Below, in pieces: positions 14,491 through 21,457 of a stretch of DNA of 25,038 nt. The position numbers and the translations under genes were made by a program. Position 1 is the first letter of the stretch. Every line of letters begins with the position of its first letter. The stretch is from Bacillota bacterium (GTDB taxonomy: Bacteria; Bacillota; Clostridia; Oscillospirales; Ethanoligenentaceae). Location of the stretch: the NCBI GenBank assembly GCA_023391535.1, contig JAEWAU010000075.1, positions 1 to 25,038 on the forward strand. Direction: 5' to 3'. The notes beneath the pieces were generated by a model. The model was not told the origin of the DNA and did no database searches. It saw only the letters and a list, made by a program, of their open reading frames with translations.

Positions 14491-14519
14491 TTGTGAACGC
14501 GGGCAAAGTGGATTATAAT
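14491..14519 (+). promoter_or_regulatory. Promoter of mreB
   Basis: TTGTGA (14491-14496) and TATAAT (14514-14519) are separated by 17 bp. The start near 14526 implies a 200-nt leader before the mreB ATG at 14727. Confidence 0.8.
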
Positions 14520-14534
14520 AAATAAGGCACTTTT

Positions 14535-14580
14535 GCGCCCGCGCGGGGCTCTGCCCCAGGCCGGGCTGCGTTTCTTTTTT
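14535..14580 (+). terminator. Terminator-like hairpin in the mreB leader
   Basis: GCGCCCG (14535-14541) pairs with CGGGC-GC (14562-14569, one bulged T). An inner stem GGGG/CCCC (14545-14548, 14554-14557) closes a CTCTG loop. TTTCTTTTTT follows at 14571-14580. It lies only about 10 nt after the predicted transcription start, so it should stop most transcripts from this promoter unless it is overcome. Confidence 0.6.
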
Positions 14581-14726
14581 GCGCGGAATGCGTTTGCGGA
14601 ATCGAGCTGTTTCGCAAACAAATTGTTTTGCCCGCGAGCGTGTTCGCGGCAATCACAACCGCAGGGCACCGTGCGGCCCTTGACGCCCGGAAAAAAGTCA
14701 GGAACAGGAAAGGGGCAGGTTTGCTT

Positions 14727-15743
14727 ATGTTTTCCCGTGATATCGGAATAGATTTGGGAACCGCGAACACCTTGATTTATATGAAGGGAAAGGGCATCGT
14801 GCTGCGCGAGCCGTCCGTGGTGGCGGTGGACGTCAAGAGCGATACGGTTCTCGCCGTGGGCAACGAGGCGAAGCAGATGATCGGCCGCACCCCGGGCTCC
14901 ATCGTGGCCATCCGCCCGATGAAGGACGGCGTCATCGCCGATTTCGACATCACCTCCAGCATGCTCAAGGCGTTCATCCGCAAGGTCATCAAGAGCGGGC
15001 CTCTTTCCAAGCCCCGCATCATCATCTGCATCCCCTCGGGCGTCACCGAGGTGGAAAAGCGCGCGGTGGACGAGGCCGCCTACCAGGCCGGCGCGAAGGA
15101 TACCTACCTCATCGAGGAACCGATGGCCGCGGCCATCGGCGCCGGGCTGCCCGTGGTGGAAGCCACCGGCTCCATGGTGGTGGATATCGGCGGAGGCACG
15201 GCGGAGGTTGCCGTCATCTCGCTCGGAGGCATCGTAACCTCGCGCTCGGTGCGCGTGGCCGGCGACGAGTTCGACGACGCCATTATCAATTATATCAAGA
15301 AAAAGTACAATCTGCTCATCGGCGAGCGCACCGCCGAGGAGATCAAGATCAGCATCGGCTCGGCCTACCCCTACGACGACGAGGGCAGCATCGACATCAA
15401 GGGCCGCAACCTGCTCGACGGCCTCCCGAGCAACATCACCATCACTTCGGCCGAAATCCGCGAGGCGCTGGCGGACCCGGTTTCCTCCGTCATCGAGGCG
15501 ATCCGCAGCACGCTCGAGCGCACGCCCCCCGAGCTTTCGGCGGATATCATCGACCGCGGCATCATGCTCACGGGCGGCGGCGCGCTGCTGCGCGGGCTGG
15601 ACCAGCTCGTGGCCAAGGAAACGGGTATTCCGGTAAACGTGGCCGAAAGCCCGCTGGACTGCGTGGTGGACGGCACCGGCCGCCTGCTCGACGACATGAG
15701 CGGCTCGCTCGCCCATGTGCTGTTCGACAGCCGGCGCAAGTAA
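14727..15743 (+). CDS. mreB: Rod shape-determining actin homologue MreB
   Basis: The product has 338 residues, standard for MreB. It has the actin-fold nucleotide-binding motifs: phosphate-1 DLGTANTLIY near 9-18, phosphate-2 DIGGGTAEVAVISLGG around 155-170, and the adenosine motif LTGGGALLRGLD around 281-292. MreB filaments lie under the membrane and organise side-wall synthesis with MreC, MreD, RodA and PBP2. The ATG at 14727 begins the conserved MFSRDIGIDLG; purine-rich GGAAAGGGGCAGG lies upstream, its nearest AGG 7 nt before the ATG. mreC follows after 159 nt. Confidence 0.97.
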   Translation: MFSRDIGIDLGTANTLIYMKGKGIVLREPSVVAVDVKSDTVLAVGNEAKQMIGRTPGSIVAIRPMKDGVIADFDITSSMLKAFIRKVIKSGPLSKPRIIICIPSGVTEVEKRAVDEAAYQAGAKDTYLIEEPMAAAIGAGLPVVEATGSMVVDIGGGTAEVAVISLGGIVTSRSVRVAGDEFDDAIINYIKKKYNLLIGERTAEEIKISIGSAYPYDDEGSIDIKGRNLLDGLPSNITITSAEIREALADPVSSVIEAIRSTLERTPPELSADIIDRGIMLTGGGALLRGLDQLVAKETGIPVNVAESPLDCVVDGTGRLLDDMSGSLAHVLFDSRRK

Positions 15744-15757
15744 AATCGGAAACCGCC

Positions 15758-15814
15758 GCGGGGGGAGTGCGGGTCTGCGCTTTGCGCGGGCCTTCGCGCC
15801 GCCCCGCTTTTTTT
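15758..15814 (+). terminator. Terminator-like structure between mreB and mreC
   Basis: GCGGGG (15758-15763) pairs with CCCCGC (15802-15807), which is followed directly by TTTTTTT (15808-15814). The enclosed segment contains further GC pairing. No clear promoter follows before mreC, so partial read-through probably sets mreB above mreCD. Confidence 0.5.
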
Positions 15815-15902
15815 ACTACGATTCTTCCATAAAAAACCCGTTGCAAAATCGGATGCCGCCATTTTTGGGGAAACTGAACGACGCGCGGCAGGGGGTGTGT
15901 GC

Positions 15903-16784
15903 ATGCAGGAGTTTTTCAAAAGCGTCCGGTTCAAGGCGCTGCTGGCGGTTGCCGTGCTGCTGGCGGGCCTGATGGTCCGCACGGCTCAGACGGGCGGATC
16001 TTCCACCTTTGCGCAGAGCGTGGCGAGCGTGGTGGCTTCGCCGCTTCAGAGCGCCTCTGCGCGCGTTTCCGGCGCCTTTGCCTCCGCGCTGGGCGGGCTG
16101 TGGGATATCGGCTCCCTGCGCGCGCAGAACACGGCGCTCAAAAAGCAGGTGCGGGAACTGGAAGACAAACAGGTGCAGTTCGACGAATACAAGCGCCAGA
16201 ACGAGCAGCTCACGACGCTTCTGAATATCTCGCAGGAAACCAACAAGCAGGAATACGCCCCCGCCACCGTAATCGGGCACGACCCGCAGGATTGGTTCTC
16301 CACCTTCACCATCGATAAGGGCACGCTGGCCGGCGTTGAGAAGAACGACCCCGTCATCACGGCGGACGGGCTCATCGGCGTGGTGGTGACGCCCATGCTC
16401 ACCACTTCGGTGGTGAGCACGATTCTGGACCCATCGGTACACGTTGGCTGCATCGTGAGCCAAACGGGCGACACCGGCATCACGCAGGGCGACCGCACGC
16501 TGATGCAGAAGGGCGAATTTGAGCTCAAATACCTCGATAAGAGCAGCGGCGTCACCACCGGGAACATCCTCGTCACCACGGGCTACAGCGGCATGTTCCC
16601 CAAAAACCTCAAGGTGGGCATCGTGCAGGATATCCAGCCCGATGTTTCCGGCAACTCGCTCACCGCCATCTGCAAGCCGCTCACCGCGCCCGGCTCGGTG
16701 ACGGGCGTGTACGTCATTCTGAACTTTTCGGGCAGGCAGGACGCCTCGTCCCCGTCGTCCTCTTCCTCGTCGGGAGGCAAGTGA
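15903..16784 (+). CDS. mreC: Rod shape-determining protein MreC
   Basis: The product has 293 residues. It has a short cytoplasmic start, one membrane segment (ALLAVAVLLAGLMV, about 12-27), a coiled coil (about 75-110, ALKKQVRELEDKQVQFDEYKRQ in part) and two extracytoplasmic beta domains with TVIGHDPQDWFSTFTIDKG and the GVVV/ITQGDRT regions typical of MreC. A Ser-rich tail (SSPSSSSSSGGK) ends the protein. It links the cytoplasmic MreB to PBP2 outside. ATG 15903 is preferred, as AGGGGG lies 7 nt before it; an in-frame GTG is 6 nt upstream. Its stop overlaps the mreD start by one base. Confidence 0.95.
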   Translation: MQEFFKSVRFKALLAVAVLLAGLMVRTAQTGGSSTFAQSVASVVASPLQSASARVSGAFASALGGLWDIGSLRAQNTALKKQVRELEDKQVQFDEYKRQNEQLTTLLNISQETNKQEYAPATVIGHDPQDWFSTFTIDKGTLAGVEKNDPVITADGLIGVVVTPMLTTSVVSTILDPSVHVGCIVSQTGDTGITQGDRTLMQKGEFELKYLDKSSGVTTGNILVTTGYSGMFPKNLKVGIVQDIQPDVSGNSLTAICKPLTAPGSVTGVYVILNFSGRQDASSPSSSSSSGGK

Positions 16785-17314
16785 TGCGAAACCTCCATCT
16801 GCTCAAATGGCTGGCCTACGCGGTGTGCACGCTGTTTCTGGGCGTTGCGCAAAGCCAGCTCGGCTTTTACCCGCACTACCCGGGCGCGGTGCCGCTGCTG
16901 CCCCTGTGCTTTGTCGTTTCCGTGGGCATGGTGGAGGGCGACACGGCGGGCGGCGTTTACGGCGTGCTCGCCGGCCTGCTGTGGGATTGCGGCACCGGAC
17001 GGGTGTTCGGCTTCAACGCGCTGTTCCTCATGGTCTACGGCGTGGCGGCGGGGCTGCTGGCCCGGCTGCTGTTCCGCCGCACCGGCGTCACCGCGCTGCT
17101 GTTTACCTTTGCGGCGGCCCTCCTCCACGAGCTGCTCACGTGGTTTTTCTTCCTGTATATGACGGGCAGCGGGAATTTTGTTTACGCCATGGTCCACATC
17201 GCCCTGCCGGCGGTGCTCACCACGCTGGTGTTCGCCCTGCCCGTGTTCTACGGCGTGCGTGCGCTGAACGTCCGGCTCTCGGGCTCCGATTCGGGGGACG
17301 ATTCCGCTTCCTAG
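16784..17314 (+). CDS. mreD: Rod shape-determining protein MreD
   Basis: The product has 176 residues and is strongly hydrophobic with five to six membrane segments. The first half holds the family-typical FYPHYPGAVPLLPLCFVVSVG and the GLLWDCGTGRVFGFNAL loop (the GLxxD...G.N pattern of MreD). The ATG overlaps the mreC stop as TGATG, and GGGAGG lies 6 nt upstream, indicating translational coupling. It has a short acidic tail. It is a membrane partner of MreC in the elongasome. Confidence 0.92.
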   Translation: MRNLHLLKWLAYAVCTLFLGVAQSQLGFYPHYPGAVPLLPLCFVVSVGMVEGDTAGGVYGVLAGLLWDCGTGRVFGFNALFLMVYGVAAGLLARLLFRRTGVTALLFTFAAALLHELLTWFFFLYMTGSGNFVYAMVHIALPAVLTTLVFALPVFYGVRALNVRLSGSDSGDDSAS

Positions 17315-17389
17315 CGCCTGTAAATGCGGCGCACAGCAGTTTTTTTTACCTGTCCGCTTCGGTTTTAATATGGAGGAAAGGATCTGTTC

Positions 17390-19498
17390 ATGCTCAAACG
17401 GTCGAGGATTGCGATATTGGCGGTGCTGGTATTTGCCATGCTGGGGCTTTACTCCTTCCAGCTCATGCAGTACCAGGTGATTGACGGCGCCTCATACCGC
17501 GTCAGGGCGTCTACCACTTCCACGGCCAAAATGAGCATCATCGCGCCCCGCGGCGAAATTCTCGACCGCTACGGGCGCGTGCTCGCTTCCAGCTCCGTGG
17601 GGTATTCCATTTTGCTGGAATGGTCGATCTTTCCTTCCAACAAGCATCTGCAGGCGCAAAACGACGAGCTGCTGCAGCTTTCGTCCTTCATCACCGCAGG
17701 AGGAGCCCAGTGCGAGGACGACCTGCCCGTCACCGCCGCGGCGCCCTACAAATGGGCGGACGGCACCGGCAAGAGCGATATCAGGCGTGTGGTCAAAAAC
17801 ATCAACGGGTCGCTGAACAAGGTTAAACTGCCCGATACCGCCACGGTGCAGCAGGTGCTCGCCGAGCTCGCCTCCTATTATGAAACGCAGGGCTATACGG
17901 CGGCGCAGCAGAGAACGCTCGCGGGTATCCACTACACCATGCTCGAAAAGGCGTTTTCCTACACCAAGGTGTATACACTCGCCACCGGCGTGAATATCCA
18001 AACCGTCACCGCCATTCAGGAGCGCTCCATGAGCCTGCCGGGCGTAACGCCCCAGCAGGTGCCGGTGCGCAGCTATTCCGATTCCGCCATCATGCCCTCC
18101 ATCGTGGGCACCACCGGGCCCATTCCGCAGGAATCGCTCGCGGATTACACCAAAAAGGGCTACAGTACCGACGCCGTGGTGGGGCGCAGCGGCATTGAAA
18201 AATACCTCGAAAACTATCTGCGGGGCCAAAACGGCGAGGAGCAGGTAGAGCTTACCACAAACGGCGATCTGGCCCAGACGCCCACCATCCTCACGGCTCC
18301 GCAGCCGGGCGACAACGTCGTCCTCACCATCGACAGCCAGCTTCAGCAGACGGTGCAGAACATGCTGCCCCAGGTGATTGCGCAGGTCAAGGCAGCCGCG
18401 GCGGGCGACCCGAACCGCGCGGGCTCGCGCGCAAAGGCGGCATCCACCGTGGTGCTGGACGTCAAAACCGGCGAGGTACTCGCCATGGCGAGCTACCCCA
18501 CCTATACGCGCGAACAGTATAAAAACGATTACAGCTCTCTTGCGAGCGACACGGCCAACAGCCCGCTGCTCGACCGCGCCCTGCAAAGCGCCTATACCCC
18601 CGGCTCCACGTTCAAGCCCATCGTGGCCACGGCGGGGCTCATGAACGGCACCATCACGCCGGATACCACCTGGACGCTGCCCTCCTCATTTCAGGTGGGT
18701 ACCTGGATCGGCACCGACGACGAAGGCCGCGCGCGCGTGGCCAACCTCCGCACGGCGCTGGCCGTTTCCTCCAACATCTTCTTTTACAAGCTCGGGAGCC
18801 TCGCGGGCATCGATGCCATCGACAAGGTAGCGAACGCCATGGGCATCGGGCAGGATACGGGCATCGAACTCAAAAACGAATCCGCCGGTTCGCTTTCGAG
18901 CATCGCCGAGGAGAACGCGAAGGGCCTGCCGTGGTACCCGGCCAATACGCCGCAGGCTTCCATCGGCCAGCTTTCCACCACCGTTACGCCGCTGCAGCTC
19001 GCCAATTACGTTTCCACGCTCGTGAAGGGCGGCACGCAGTACCAGGTGCATATCGTGCGGCAGGTGAACAATTCGGATAACACCAAGGTGATCGTCAACA
19101 ACACGAAGCCCGCCGTGAAATCCAAATTTGCTGTAACCGCCGGCGCGGTGGAGGCCGTAAAAGAGGGTATGCTCGCCGTGGCAACGGACCCTCAGGGTAC
19201 CGCCTATTCCGTTTACGGGAATTTCGCCATGAAGGTGGGCGCCAAAACCGGCACCGCGCAGGTGCACCCGAAGGGTTCCATATATTTTTACACGGATTAC
19301 AACGCCGTGTTCATCTGCTTTGCGCCCTACGGCGACCCCGAGCTCGCCATCGCAACCGTGGTGGAGTACGGCCACAACGGCTACCAGACGGCGCCCGTTT
19401 CCAAGGCCGCCATCCAGCAGTATTTCAGCCTGGATGCGAACGGCAACTCCGTTATTCCCTCGGTTTCCGTGCAGAAAACGGATACGCTCCTGCCCTGA
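17390..19498 (+). CDS. mrdA: Class B penicillin-binding protein (PBP2/MrdA type transpeptidase)
   Basis: The product has 702 residues. It has a membrane anchor (about 7-25), then the N-terminal pedestal with APRGEILDRYGRVLASS. The transpeptidase domain has the catalytic Ser406-Lys409 (PGSTFKP), SSN at 460-462 and KTGT at 619-622. It cross-links peptidoglycan on the outer side of the membrane. Its place directly after mreCD points to side-wall elongation with a RodA-type partner, which is not in the window. AGGAAAGG lies 7-14 nt before the ATG. The mreD-PBP gap of 75 nt has a small GCGCC/GGCGC hairpin and a run of T (17340-17347), so there may be some termination between them. There is no rodA gene next to it, unlike many rod loci. 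Confidence 0.94.
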   Translation: MLKRSRIAILAVLVFAMLGLYSFQLMQYQVIDGASYRVRASTTSTAKMSIIAPRGEILDRYGRVLASSSVGYSILLEWSIFPSNKHLQAQNDELLQLSSFITAGGAQCEDDLPVTAAAPYKWADGTGKSDIRRVVKNINGSLNKVKLPDTATVQQVLAELASYYETQGYTAAQQRTLAGIHYTMLEKAFSYTKVYTLATGVNIQTVTAIQERSMSLPGVTPQQVPVRSYSDSAIMPSIVGTTGPIPQESLADYTKKGYSTDAVVGRSGIEKYLENYLRGQNGEEQVELTTNGDLAQTPTILTAPQPGDNVVLTIDSQLQQTVQNMLPQVIAQVKAAAAGDPNRAGSRAKAASTVVLDVKTGEVLAMASYPTYTREQYKNDYSSLASDTANSPLLDRALQSAYTPGSTFKPIVATAGLMNGTITPDTTWTLPSSFQVGTWIGTDDEGRARVANLRTALAVSSNIFFYKLGSLAGIDAIDKVANAMGIGQDTGIELKNESAGSLSSIAEENAKGLPWYPANTPQASIGQLSTTVTPLQLANYVSTLVKGGTQYQVHIVRQVNNSDNTKVIVNNTKPAVKSKFAVTAGAVEAVKEGMLAVATDPQGTAYSVYGNFAMKVGAKTGTAQVHPKGSIYFYTDYNAVFICFAPYGDPELAIATVVEYGHNGYQTAPVSKAAIQQYFSLDANGNSVIPSVSVQKTDTLLP

Positions 19499-19812
19499 GC
19501 GCCGGCGCGCTGCACGCCGCGCATTGCGCGTCGTACAGGAAAGCCGAAAATATGGAATTCTTTGTCCATTCCAAACAGTTTTCGCTTTGACAGCATCCGG
19601 GCTTTATGATAGAATAAACGGAGAAGTCCCTTTCGCCGCCGCGCCGCCCCGAGCGGAGCGCGCTTTCGCATGCGGGCGGCGGTTCCGGGGCTCGCGGCAA
19701 TTCCGGAAAAATGTGAAAAACCGGCGGTCCCGCCGCCTGAAGGGCGGAGGAACTGTATATTTTTTCCCGTTTTCTGGAATGCTGCAGTTATCCATCGTCT
19801 GGATGTGTAAAA
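19499..19812. other. Intergenic region before minD
   Basis: It holds no gene that I can support. It contains the minD promoter and a leader of about 190 nt with several GC-rich inverted pieces, and a short hairpin ATCCA/TGGAT directly before the minD start. ATGGA (19552-19556) and TCCAT (19565-19569) form another small hairpin upstream of the promoter. Confidence 0.6.
19587..19615 (+). promoter_or_regulatory. Promoter of minD-mgsA
   Basis: TTGACA (19587-19592) and TAGAAT (19610-19615) are separated by exactly 17 bp, a near-consensus sigma-A promoter. The start near 19622 gives a leader of about 190 nt. Confidence 0.85.
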
Positions 19813-20562
19813 ATGGCTCAAACGGCGGGGAAAGCGGGCAAGGTCGTACTGTTCGCGTCCGGCAAAGGCGGGGTGGGGAAATCCTCGCTGGCGGCGGGCT
19901 GCGGCTACGCGCTGGCGCAGCGCGGGCGCAAAACGCTGCTGGTGGACGCCGATTCCGGCCTGCGCGCGCAGGATCTGCTGCTCGGCGTGGCCGACCGCAC
20001 GGTGTTCGATGTTGGGGACGTTCTGGCCGGGCGGTGCGAACCGGGCCGCGCCATCATCGAAACCGGCTATCCGGGCCTGCACCTGCTTCCCGCGATGCTG
20101 GAAGGCGAGCCGGAGGCGGAGGCGTTCCGGGCCCTGCTGCGCGGTCTTACCCATTTTTACGACTTCGTTCTGGTGGACGCGCCGGCCGGCGTGGGCGCCG
20201 GAGTGAAGGCGCCGGCGGGCGCCGCGGACGCCGCGGTGCTGATTACCACGCCGGAGCCGGTGGCCATCCGCGACGCCGGGCATGCCGCGCAGCTTCTGCG
20301 CGCGCAGGGCATTTCGGAGCTGCGCCTCGTCATCAACCGCGTGGAGCCGCGGCTCATCCGCAAAAAGGTGCTCCCGAATCTCGACGAAGTGATCGACGAC
20401 GCCGCCGTTCGGCTGCTCGGGGCCGTTCCGGAGGACAAACAGGTGGTGGCCGCGGCCGTTCTCGGCCGGCCCGTATCGCTGCTCCGGCACGGAGCGGGCC
20501 AGGCCGTGCGCAACATCGCCGCCCGGCTCGACGGCGAAGAAGTGCCGCTGATGAAGTTCTAA
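19813..20562 (+). CDS. minD: MinD-like septum-site ATPase, lacking the usual C-terminal helix
   Basis: The product has 249 residues. It has the deviant Walker A GKGGVGKSS (18-26) with the signature Lys, switch I DADSGLRAQDLLLG, VFDVGDVLAGRC, and Walker B FVLVDAPAGVGAG, as in MinD. MinD binds the membrane in its ATP form and recruits MinC to block misplaced FtsZ rings. Two points are odd. First, the protein ends at GEEVPLMKF, where other MinDs continue with about 15-20 residues forming the amphipathic membrane-targeting helix. Second, minC is not next to it. No Shine-Dalgarno site precedes the ATG. The location between PBP2 and mgsA supports orthology. Confidence 0.87.
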   Translation: MAQTAGKAGKVVLFASGKGGVGKSSLAAGCGYALAQRGRKTLLVDADSGLRAQDLLLGVADRTVFDVGDVLAGRCEPGRAIIETGYPGLHLLPAMLEGEPEAEAFRALLRGLTHFYDFVLVDAPAGVGAGVKAPAGAADAAVLITTPEPVAIRDAGHAAQLLRAQGISELRLVINRVEPRLIRKKVLPNLDEVIDDAAVRLLGAVPEDKQVVAAAVLGRPVSLLRHGAGQAVRNIAARLDGEEVPLMKF

Positions 20563-20624
20563 CGCAGAGTACCTGCGCCGCTTAAGGCCGCGGGCCTGCT
20601 CCATGATAGACAAGGGGGAAGGTT

Positions 20625-21032
20625 ATGAATATCGCTCTGATTGCGCACGACTCCAAAAAGGAGCTGATGGTTCAGTTCTGCATCGCCTACTGCGGCATCC
20701 TGAGCAGGCACGCGCTCTGCGCCACAGGCACCACGGGCAAGCTGGTGTCGGAAGCCACCGGGCTTGAGATACAGAAGTTTCTGAGCGGTTCCCAGGGGGG
20801 CGACCAGCAGATCGCCGCGCGCATCGCGTGCAACGAGATCGACCTGCTGCTGTTCTTCCGCGACCCGCTCACCCCGAAGCCGCACGAGCCCAACGAGCAG
20901 AACATGTTCAAGCTTTGCGACGTGCACAACATCCCCTTCGCCACCAACGTGGCCACGGGCGAGGTTCTGGTGCGCGCGCTCGACCGCGGCGACCTCGACT
21001 GGCGCAATATCGTAAACCCCAAGGCCCGGTAA
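20625..21032 (+). CDS. mgsA: Methylglyoxal synthase
   Basis: The product has 135 residues, the normal length. It has AHDSKKELM at the start, TGTTG near 34-38, SGSQGGDQQIAARI with the catalytic Asp60, FFRDPL, and NIPFATNVATGE, all typical of MgsA. It converts dihydroxyacetone phosphate to methylglyoxal and phosphate in the cytoplasm, a bypass of lower glycolysis when phosphate is short. It follows minD by 62 nt with AGGGGGAAGG before the ATG, and probably shares its promoter. The min-mgsA neighbourhood is common in Clostridia. Confidence 0.96.
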   Translation: MNIALIAHDSKKELMVQFCIAYCGILSRHALCATGTTGKLVSEATGLEIQKFLSGSQGGDQQIAARIACNEIDLLLFFRDPLTPKPHEPNEQNMFKLCDVHNIPFATNVATGEVLVRALDRGDLDWRNIVNPKAR

Positions 21033-21105
21033 ACGGGCGAAGCAGCGAAGAAGGCGCGGCCATAGGGCCGCGGAGGCTTTTGCCGGGCGCCCTGCGGAGC
21101 AAAAC

Positions 21106-21174
21106 CGCTTACGGCATTTCCAGAAAAGACGAAACACAACCTTTCCCAAGCTTTTATGGAATTGTTATCGGGCG
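21106..21174 (+). repeat. Non-coding repeat, copy 1 (before the hisS T-box)
   Basis: Two blocks recur at the right end of the window. Block 1 (21106-21131) matches 24893-24918 in 22 of 26 positions, and all four differences are transitions. Block 2 (about 21151-21174) matches about 24985-25007 in roughly 20 of 23 positions. Here the blocks are about 20 nt apart; in the other copy they are about 66 nt apart. The function is unknown. Confidence 0.6.
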
Positions 21175-21182
21175 CCCCATAA

Positions 21183-21392
21183 CCGGCAGCGAACGGGAAG
21201 AGTAGGCGGAACGGCAGGCACAGAAACGCGCGCCGAGGCTGAGAGCGCGCACCCGTCCTTACCGCCCAAAGACACCCGCGAGCCGGCGCGGCGCCCTGCG
21301 TGAACGGGCGCGCAAGCGCGGCGCAAGGCGCCGAACAAGGGTGGTACCGCGGGGGAAAAACCTCGTCCCTTGAGAGGGGACGGGGTGTTTTT
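21183..21392 (+). promoter_or_regulatory. T-box riboswitch controlling hisS-aspS
   Basis: The T-box sequence AAGGGTGGTACCGCGG is at 21337-21352, and a terminator follows. Stem I can be drawn as CCGGC (21183-21187)/GCCGG (21282-21286), a kink-turn-like internal loop, CGGG (21194-21197)/CCCG (21275-21278), then the specifier loop with AGTA (21201-21204) on one side and AAAGACA (21268-21274) on the other, closed by GGCGG (21205-21209)/CCGCC (21262-21266). In the usual register the specifier is GAC (21271-21273, Asp), followed by the customary A. The overlapping CAC (21273-21275) is a His codon. Uncharged matching tRNA would favour the antiterminator and turn on both synthetase genes. No clear sigma-A promoter is visible just upstream. 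Confidence 0.92.
21361..21392 (+). terminator. T-box terminator hairpin
   Basis: CCTCGTCCC (21361-21369) pairs with GGGACGGGG (21377-21385) with one wobble and a 7-nt loop, followed by TGTTTTT (21386-21392). It competes with the antiterminator formed around the T-box sequence. Confidence 0.9.
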
Positions 21393-21457
21393 GTCTGTTT
21401 AGCGCCTCCCGGTATTAAACAGCAGATTTGTATGGATGGATTCGGAGGAGAAAAGGC

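Larger units (their letters stand above)
13977..14726. other. Divergent intergenic region with two promoters and no gene
   Basis: I see no convincing gene in these 750 bases. The middle (about 14170-14290) is AT-rich compared with its surroundings and holds the minus-strand promoter. CCGCGCG (14348-14354) and CGCGCGG (14380-14386) form a GC-rich hairpin without a U-tract. The right third holds the mreB promoter and the terminator-like structure behind it. Confidence 0.7.

Noticed and set aside
21140..21168. Sigma-A promoter just before the T-box (TGTTAT as -10)
   Set aside because: No acceptable -35 is found at 16-18 bp, and the same string occurs in the repeat at the right end. I could not support it as a promoter.
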